This document shows, piece by piece, positions 54,796 to 58,999 of a stretch of DNA of 58,999 nucleotides. This DNA comes from a virus. The notes below the pieces were generated by a model that did not search any database, was not told where the DNA came from, and was given only the letters and a program-made list of their open reading frames with translations. The stretch covers positions 1 through 58,999 of IMG/VR virus record IMGVR_UViG_3300010966_000080; one strand, 5' to 3'. A program made the translations under genes and the position numbers. Each line of letters opens with the position of its first letter. Position 1 is the first letter of the stretch.

Positions 54796-55205
54796 GATGA
54801 ATGATCCCCTCGGATGTTGGCCAACTTTGACCTAGCCTCGCGCATGGCATTGCCGAAAATGCGGGCAAGTTGGTTGTTGCTCTTTGCGAGACTGTGGAGT
54901 CGATCGATCTCGGTCAGGGCGTCACGCAAGAGGTCGCGCAGTGGACGGGCGTCGAATTCTTCCGCCCCCGGCTTCACGGTGTATGTCGCCAGCAGGTCAA
55001 CGTAACCGCGCAGTTCTTCTCTGATCTTTGCTGCGGCATCGGCTGGCGCATCGGCACTTGCGGGCGGGGGTGTTGCGAGGTGCTTAAACTCACTCTCGGC
55101 TGCGATAATCTTTGCCAGCGTATCTGCTATCGCTTTGTCGCGAACAAACTCAGGCTCTGGTAACTCCACGGGGTCAATCGGCATGTCATCCATATCTGCG
55201 CTCAT
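54789..55205 (-). CDS. Early hypothetical protein
   Basis: 138 aa; ATG at 55205 chosen for GGAGGATAGTGAT and overlap with the upstream stop. The N-terminus is acidic (MSADMDDMPIDPVELPEPEF) and the body mainly helical (RDLLRDALTEIDRLHSLAKS), ending SKLANIRGDHSSW. The Ala-Asp-rich spacer is like those in neighbouring genes. No known family. Confidence 0.6.
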   Translation of the reverse strand: MSADMDDMPIDPVELPEPEFVRDKAIADTLAKIIAAESEFKHLATPPPASADAPADAAAKIREELRGYVDLLATYTVKPGAEEFDARPLRDLLRDALTEIDRLHSLAKSNNQLARIFGNAMREARSKLANIRGDHSSW

Positions 55206-55423
55206 ATCACTATCCTCCAAAACGTGGGCAGAAGGCCGCATATCAGACCGAACAGCCACCAGCGGAACCGTGAAGGCGACTTATCCCGCGCCTCGTAAAA
55301 GCCTTTCATGTAGGCTTCATCGTGGTCAATCGCGCGCCCTTCCGCGGCCATGTATTTGGCGTCGTCCTTGCCTTCCTGATACCCCTCAGCACGGGCCTGA
55401 GCGAGAATGCTATCCGTTGCCAT
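55202..55423 (-). CDS. Small protein with C-terminal membrane segment
   Basis: 73 aa, MATDSILAQARAEGYQEGKD, a charged helical part, then a C-terminal hydrophobic stretch (WWLFGLICGLLPTFWRIVI). Tail-anchored topology is predicted. Its start lies inside a 47-bp direct repeat shared with the gene that starts at 55826. Confidence 0.6.
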   Translation of the reverse strand: MATDSILAQARAEGYQEGKDDAKYMAAEGRAIDHDEAYMKGFYEARDKSPSRFRWWLFGLICGLLPTFWRIVI

Positions 55424-55826
55424 CTTCGGGCTTCCTTTCGATTTGGGCGAGGGCTTGGCGGGCTTCGTCCCACCGGTTTATCGCAAGCTGTAATTCCACA
55501 TCGGGACCGACAGTTCCGCCTGTGATTTGGGCACAGAAAGAGAGGTTGTTACCGGCGCGAAGTAGACGGCTGGCCATCAACGCCTCCACCCTGTCGGATT
55601 GCAGGTCAGCCACGACATCGCGAATAATATCGACCAGTGGTCGCTCTTCGTGTTCGTCGGACTGATACCAATCTAAGACTGGTTGCAGAGCCCTCACCAG
55701 CCCATCGACGGCGGCGGGCGGGGTGGCAGACATATCCCCCTCGGTCTGCCAGCGAGGTTCAACAACAGCGGATTGCGCGGGAACAGGATCGCGCTCGCTG
55801 GACGGGATTTCGTTATCCGTTGCCAT
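55410..55826 (-). CDS. Early hypothetical protein
   Basis: 138 aa, MATDNEIPSSERDPVPAQSA, then VVADLQSDRVEALMASRLLR and a C-terminus QALAQIERKPEDGNG. The last 15 residues are identical to those of the gene ending at 55813, and its start resembles that of the gene at 55423 (MATD). This points to unequal duplication at gene junctions. Confidence 0.6.
   Translation of the reverse strand: MATDNEIPSSERDPVPAQSAVVEPRWQTEGDMSATPPAAVDGLVRALQPVLDWYQSDEHEERPLVDIIRDVVADLQSDRVEALMASRLLRAGNNLSFCAQITGGTVGPDVELQLAINRWDEARQALAQIERKPEDGNG
55411..55457. repeat. 47-bp direct repeat, copy 1
   Basis: A nearly identical 47-bp segment occurs here and at 55814-55860 (one visible difference, a G/T). It covers a gene junction, coding for ERKPEDGNG-stop and MATD on the minus strand. 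Recombination between copies would delete or duplicate the gene between them. Confidence 0.85.
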
Positions 55827-56364
55827 CTTCGGGCTTCCTTTCGATTTGGGCGAGTGCTTGGGTGATGTCGCCAGCCAAATGAACGGCCACCATTACGCAG
55901 CGGTCCTCATTCCAATCAAAACCACCGGCTTGGTTGGCGAATTTCGCTGCCCGCTGTAGGAGTTCCACCAGCCCATCGACGGCGGCGGGCTGCGGGTTGG
56001 CGTTGCTGATTATAGCAGCGGCTTCGACCATGAAGTCAGTGCGGCTGCTCGGCAGATATTCGGCGGGTAAGTCCAGCGCCTTCCTCTTGCGATGCCACAA
56101 GCCTTCCGCGACAAGTTCACGCATCCAAGCAACCGGATCACTGGCGCGGTATGGGGCTGCGATGGCGGCGACTTCAAACAGTGACCCCATGTCGTTCTGG
56201 CCCCACTGGCCAGCAACCGCAATCCGGTCAATCTCCGCCAGCGCCTTACCCTTCTCCTCGTCGTTGGCTAGGGTCTGGGCGATGGTTAGAATACGGTCAT
56301 AGGATTTGTTTAGCAGCCGCTCCGCCTCATCCTTGTGCCGGGGTTCTATGGGGGCTTGGGTCAT
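55813..56364 (-). CDS. Early hypothetical protein
   Basis: 183 aa, MTQAPIEPRHKDEAERLLNK, DRIAVAGQWGQNDMGSLFEV, and the ending DITQALAQIERKPEDGNG. Helical, no catalytic motif. The ATG overlaps the upstream stop (ATGA at 56361-56364). The C-terminal 15 residues are shared with the adjacent gene. Confidence 0.6.
   Translation of the reverse strand: MTQAPIEPRHKDEAERLLNKSYDRILTIAQTLANDEEKGKALAEIDRIAVAGQWGQNDMGSLFEVAAIAAPYRASDPVAWMRELVAEGLWHRKRKALDLPAEYLPSSRTDFMVEAAAIISNANPQPAAVDGLVELLQRAAKFANQAGGFDWNEDRCVMVAVHLAGDITQALAQIERKPEDGNG
55814..55860. repeat. 47-bp direct repeat, copy 2
   Basis: Second copy of the repeat at 55411-55457, 403 bases away in the same orientation, again at a gene junction. 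Confidence 0.85.
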
Positions 56365-56759
56365 GGGCGCTCTCCGAAAGCATGGGGCTGAGCCTTGAAC
56401 GGCGGAGCGCAATGCGTGTGGCCTTTGCCCAGCGCGTTGGCCATGTCGTAACCGCAGTGGGAGCAACGGCGCGGCTGATCATTCTGTTCGTGCTGCTCAC
56501 CCGGCGTGTAGTCATAGCGGCCCATGCTCATCAAAAAGCGGACAGCCATTGCGCCAGTCTGGATAGCTTCCATCTCGACTTCGGCGGGGCCGGATTTGTG
56601 CTTTTCGTAGGTTGCCTCCAGAACCGCTTTTGCCAATTCGCCCGCTTCCTCGGACACAACATTTCCAGCGTCGATCACGCGCGTTGGCCAAGTGGGAAAC
56701 TTGACCGTGGCCTTGGTGACTTCGGCGCGGATCAGTTCGATTGCTTCGTCAGCTGTCAC
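56361..56759 (-). CDS. MazG-like nucleotide pyrophosphohydrolase-family protein
   Basis: 132 aa from GTG 56759 (GTGA overlap with the upstream stop; GGAGAGGGAAA before it). FPTWPTRVIDAGNVVSEEAG, then ELAKAVLEATYEKHKSGPAE, EVEMEAIQTGAMAVRFL fits the EExxE...E helical core of MazG-like pyrophosphohydrolases. The C-terminal zinc pair (CSHCGYDMANALGKGHTHCA) is extra. Possibly cleans noncanonical nucleotides or acts in signalling. Confidence 0.65.
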   Translation of the reverse strand: MTADEAIELIRAEVTKATVKFPTWPTRVIDAGNVVSEEAGELAKAVLEATYEKHKSGPAEVEMEAIQTGAMAVRFLMSMGRYDYTPGEQHEQNDQPRRCSHCGYDMANALGKGHTHCAPPFKAQPHAFGERP

Positions 56760-57049
56760 TTTCCCTCTCCTTCCTGGTGCTTGGCGAGTGTGGCGCGGAA
56801 GTCTGCTACAGCGCTCGGCATGGTCGGATGGTAGCCGGGGCTTTCCTTGCCAATGGTCCATTCGAGATACGGCAATATGTAGCGCATCCCTTTGACCAGT
56901 TCCGCCTTCTCCGCTTCAAGTGCGGTGATGCGGGTGGCGGCAACATCGATGATGTTCACAGCGTTGTCTGCAAATGCGCCAGTGAAGCGCAGTTCCAATT
57001 CGCGCCGAAGCCGGTTCAACCGCTCAACCGGCGTGTGCTTATCGGCCAT
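56756..57049 (-). CDS. Early hypothetical protein
   Basis: 97 aa, MADKHTPVERLNRLRRELEL then ATRITALEAEKAELVKGMRY, ending LAKHQEGEGK. A central coiled coil is the main feature. The ATG overlaps the end of the upstream 43-aa gene by 11 bases. No known domain. Confidence 0.6.
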   Translation of the reverse strand: MADKHTPVERLNRLRRELELRFTGAFADNAVNIIDVAATRITALEAEKAELVKGMRYILPYLEWTIGKESPGYHPTMPSAVADFRATLAKHQEGEGK

Positions 57050-57170
57050 TGCTCTTCTCCTGCTCGGGGCGCGGCCCCTCGAACTTGGCCTTGAGATCCG
57101 CGAGGCGGCTGGCGATGCTGTCCTCGGTCCACTGGCGCTGGGCCTGTGGGTCGGTGGGGTAGTCTCTCAC
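57039..57170 (-). CDS. Very small early protein
   Basis: 43 aa, GTG start: MRDYPTDPQAQRQWTEDSIA followed by SRLADLKAKFEGPRPEQEKS. Charged, helical. The start overlaps the upstream membrane-protein stop (GTGA). Close packing supports translation; no homology is recognised. Confidence 0.5.
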   Translation of the reverse strand: MRDYPTDPQAQRQWTEDSIASRLADLKAKFEGPRPEQEKSNGR

Positions 57171-57277
57171 GGCAGCACCAGCGCCAGCGCGAGGATGAAC
57201 AGGGGCACTGCGATCACGAGGATCACTGCGTAGCGGTCATTGGCCCAGCCCCAGCGGGCAGCGTCGCGCGGCCTCAT
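57167..57277 (-). CDS. Very small membrane protein
   Basis: 36 aa, MRPRDAARWGWANDRYAVIL followed by VIAVPLFILALALVLP, one transmembrane segment with a basic N-terminus. ATGA overlap with the upstream gene and GTGA with the downstream gene. Confidence 0.55.
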   Translation of the reverse strand: MRPRDAARWGWANDRYAVILVIAVPLFILALALVLP

Positions 57278-57456
57278 TTGACCCTCCACACGAGCAGGTT
57301 GCGGCCCTCGCGCAGGGTGCGCCACCGCCAGCCGTGGACGTGGTTCTTGTTGAGCGCGTAGACGCGGCTGCGGAGCACCTTGATCTCGTGGTTGGTCAGC
57401 TCGTACTCGCCGGAGCGGGCCAGCGGGATGGACAGGATGGTGTCTTCGGTTGGCAT
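57274..57456 (-). CDS. Early hypothetical protein
   Basis: 60 aa, MPTEDTILSIPLARSGEYEL, then TNHEIKVLRSRVYALNKNHV, ending NLLVWRVK. Basic, alpha/beta mix; no domain. Stop overlaps the next start. Confidence 0.6.
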   Translation of the reverse strand: MPTEDTILSIPLARSGEYELTNHEIKVLRSRVYALNKNHVHGWRWRTLREGRNLLVWRVK

Positions 57457-57469
57457 GGCTCAGGCCTCC

Positions 57470-57796
57470 TCAGATGAATGACGGCGACACGGGGGTCGGA
57501 TTGCGGGGGATGTAAGTGACGCCGGTGGCACCGTCGTACTCCGAGACGAGCGCCACCCAACTGCGCGACCACGCGTAGAACGGGTAGCAGTCAGCGCCAC
57601 CGTAGCCATCGTTGTACTCCTCATCGAGCTTGGCGAGGCCGGTGTCGCGGTCGAGGACGATGTTCTCGTCCGCGCGCGGCTTTTCGCTGCCGTCACACTG
57701 CCACTCGCGGTTGTAGTGGATGCCGACAACAATCGCCTCGATCACTTCGCCGGTCTCGGCCTCGAACGCCAGCAGGCGGGTCTTGTGGTTTGCCAT
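57470..57796 (-). CDS. Early hypothetical protein
   Basis: 108 aa, MANHKTRLLAFEAETGEVIE, then GIHYNREWQCDGSEKPRADE and GGADCYPFYAWSRSWVALVS. Acidic and aromatic-rich. No domain; 3 bases separate it from the upstream gene stop. Confidence 0.6.
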   Translation of the reverse strand: MANHKTRLLAFEAETGEVIEAIVVGIHYNREWQCDGSEKPRADENIVLDRDTGLAKLDEEYNDGYGGADCYPFYAWSRSWVALVSEYDGATGVTYIPRNPTPVSPSFI

Positions 57797-57799
57797 GGC

Positions 57800-58255
57800 T
57801 CAGGCCTCCTGCGCGGTGCGGATGGTGTCGGGGGTGGTCGGGATGAAGGGCTTGTTCTCCAGCGCCTCGCCGATCTCTTGGAACGACCAGTGCTTGTTCC
57901 AGTACAGGTGGACGTACTCACACCACGACTGCCCGGCGACCTCGATCAGCTCGCGCAGCGTCGGCTTGGTCACCGGCGCGGTGTGCGCCCACTCCTCGCC
58001 ACGGTCGCGGTGGTAGGCGACCGTCGTGCCCTTCTCGGCGTTGTCGAAGGTGTGCGCGGTCGGGTCAACCGGCTCGAGGCGCTCGCCGAGCGAGGACAGG
58101 TTGCCCAGACGGATGAGGGCGCGCGCCTGCGAGGGCTTGGCGTAGTGCTCGGAGAGGAGGCGGCCGACGTGCGCCGGGTAGCCGTCCCAGTGGCAGTAGA
58201 TGCCGGTGTAGTCGCCCTTGGGGTTGGGGATAATGATGAATGAACGGGTTGCCAT
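57800..58255 (-). CDS. Conserved phage protein with CHWDGYP motif
   Basis: 151 aa, ATG with AAGGAGCACACTACC upstream. FIIIPNPKGDYTGIYCHWDG, then YPAHVGRLLSEHYAKPSQAR and LIRLGNLSSLGERLEP are typical of a small family seen in many phages and some plasmids; its function is unknown. The CHWDGYPxxVG motif defines it. Early-expressed by position. Confidence 0.75.
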   Translation of the reverse strand: MATRSFIIIPNPKGDYTGIYCHWDGYPAHVGRLLSEHYAKPSQARALIRLGNLSSLGERLEPVDPTAHTFDNAEKGTTVAYHRDRGEEWAHTAPVTKPTLRELIEVAGQSWCEYVHLYWNKHWSFQEIGEALENKPFIPTTPDTIRTAQEA

Positions 58256-58275
58256 GGTAGTGTGCTCCTTGCTGA

Positions 58276-58449
58276 TTATTCGCTGATCACGCCGTGGGCG
58301 ATCAGGTCTTGGGCGGTCCGGCCGAACCAGCCCTGAAGGCGGTAGGCGGTGCCGGTGTCGTGGAGGGTCTGCCACGCCTCGATGACCTGCTCGTCATCGT
58401 CGGCCTCGATGAAACCCTCGGCGATGCCAGTGGCGGTGTAGATGTCCAT
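58276..58449 (-). CDS. Small acidic early protein
   Basis: 57 aa, MDIYTATGIAEGFIEADDDE, then QVIEAWQTLHDTGTAYRLQG, ending LIAHGVISE. Helical and acidic. A fragment of the leader element (TTGCTGAT) lies just downstream of it at 58269-58276. No domain known. Confidence 0.6.
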   Translation of the reverse strand: MDIYTATGIAEGFIEADDDEQVIEAWQTLHDTGTAYRLQGWFGRTAQDLIAHGVISE

Positions 58450-58452
58450 GGC

Positions 58453-58704
58453 TCAAGCCTCCCCGTTCGGTGCGAGCTGGGCGACGGTGCCGCACTCGAA
58501 CAGGCCGGTGTCGAAGTTGTAGAGGGACTTGCGGCTGGCCGAGATGCCCGCCGCGATCAGGCGGAAGCCCTCGAGGTCGGTGTTGGCCACGGACGCGTTG
58601 ACCGCGCTGTGCGTGGCGACCACGACGAAGGTGGCGAGGTTGCGGTAGCAGACGTAGTCTGCGCCCTTGTCGCGGGCTTCGTGGGTTGCTTCGATGAAAG
58701 ACAT
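58453..58704 (-). CDS. Early hypothetical protein after promoter F
   Basis: 83 aa, MSFIEATHEARDKGADYVCY, then RNLATFVVVATHSAVNASVA and TDLEGFRLIAAGISASRKS. The ATG at 58704 was chosen for CGGAGTACCCCCTA, the same leader wording as other first genes of early operons. No domain known. Confidence 0.6.
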   Translation of the reverse strand: MSFIEATHEARDKGADYVCYRNLATFVVVATHSAVNASVANTDLEGFRLIAAGISASRKSLYNFDTGLFECGTVAQLAPNGEA

Positions 58705-58722
58705 TAGGGGGTACTCCGTCTG

Positions 58723-58767
58723 CGTTGCTGATGGGCAGTATATGGCATGTGCAATTGCAGGTTGCAA
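58723..58767 (-). promoter_or_regulatory. Early promoter/leader cassette, copy F
   Basis: -35 TTGCAA (58762-58767), 17-base spacer, -10 CATATA (58739-58744; or ATATAC one base lower), then CCATCAGCAACG (58723-58734). It is the first cassette of the right arm. An extra GCAATTGC word lies in the spacer. The upstream neighbour is an XRE-type regulator gene. Confidence 0.65.
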
Positions 58768-58781
58768 TACCCCCTGTGGAA

Positions 58782-58999
58782 TTATTTTCCGAGGAGCCAG
58801 AGGGGGTCGACCCCCATCGCCCCGGCGATGGCCCAGATGGCGCCGATGGTCGGGTTGAAGTTGCGGCGCTTGCGGCGGCCGGTCAGGCTGCCGACGTAGT
58901 TGGGGTCGTAGCCAGCCCGCCGCGAGATGGCGGCGAGGGTGTCCGGGTGGGCTGCCAGCGCCTCGTTGAGACGCTGGCGCAGGGTGGCGTGGATGTCGG
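58782..58999 (-). CDS. XRE-family HTH regulator, 5' end cut by window edge
   Basis: The last 72 codons are visible. LRQRLNEALAAHPDTLAAIS, RRAGYDPNYVGSLTGRRKRR and a C-terminal IWAIAGAMGVDPLWLLG form a typical XRE/Cro HTH. It lies just upstream of early cassette F and could regulate the cassettes. The start codon lies outside the window. Confidence 0.7.
   Translation of the reverse strand, partial: DIHATLRQRLNEALAAHPDTLAAISRRAGYDPNYVGSLTGRRKRRNFNPTIGAIWAIAGAMGVDPLWLLGK

Noticed and set aside
1-58999. tRNA genes, integrase and attachment sites
   Set aside because: No cloverleaf, tyrosine or serine recombinase motif, or long direct repeat of attachment-site type was recognised, so temperate integration is not supported.

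Overview
This window is almost certainly the genome, or nearly all of it, of a tailed double-stranded DNA phage (Caudoviricetes) with a short-tailed, podovirus-like head and neck. The evidence is an ordered late block (terminase small and large subunits, portal, scaffold, major capsid protein, head-tail adaptors, fibres, lysis genes, large internal virion proteins) opposite a dense block of small replication, recombination and accessory genes. Base composition is GC-rich. A GapR-like (DUF2312) nucleoid protein and a Mom-like DNA modifier fit an alphaproteobacterial host, possibly a sphingomonad or relative; the host is inferred. I found no integrase, tRNA, rRNA or CRISPR array.

Layout. 1-1310 (minus): four small genes, the first cut by the window edge. 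1311-2419: divergent control region holding one plus-strand gene (a zinc finger joined to a copy of the phage's own primase-helicase C-terminal domain), a stretch crowded with GTTGC/GCAAC words, and a probable late promoter. 2420-11930 (plus): packaging and head genes. The large terminase carries an intein, and an HNH endonuclease gene lies inside the intein in another reading frame. 11962-13601: strong terminator, then a free-standing homing endonuclease. 13705-23007: minor structural proteins, two mosaic fibre paralogues and a repeat-built fibre protein. 23103-30270: neck/adaptor proteins, a lysis cassette (two small membrane proteins flanking a T7-type amidase) and a further fibre. 30270-41243: large, probably ejected internal virion proteins, two of them with enzyme-like domains.

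41295-58999 (minus): early genes. Reading in the direction of transcription from the right edge: a truncated XRE-type regulator, many small ORFans with overlapping start and stop codons, a DnaA domain IV-like protein, HTH proteins, a primase-helicase, DUF2800 and DUF2815 proteins, a GapR-like protein, family A DNA polymerase, an HNH-AP2 endonuclease, a VRR-NUC nuclease, a Mom-like DNA modifier, a DEAD/SNF2-type helicase and a DUF6378 protein.

Regulation is unusually legible. Six minus-strand transcription units begin with the same cassette: a TTGCAA -35 box, 16-17 bases, a TA-rich or TAGG -10 box, then 3-5 bases later the element TCATCAGCAACG and a Shine-Dalgarno sequence. The DNA polymerase leader can fold so that its ribosome-binding site sits in a 15-bp stem, with an 11-bp stem interleaved in pseudoknot order. 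The least conventional items are the out-of-frame HNH gene in the intein, the early-promoter cassette, the polymerase leader and the duplicated primase-helicase tail domain.
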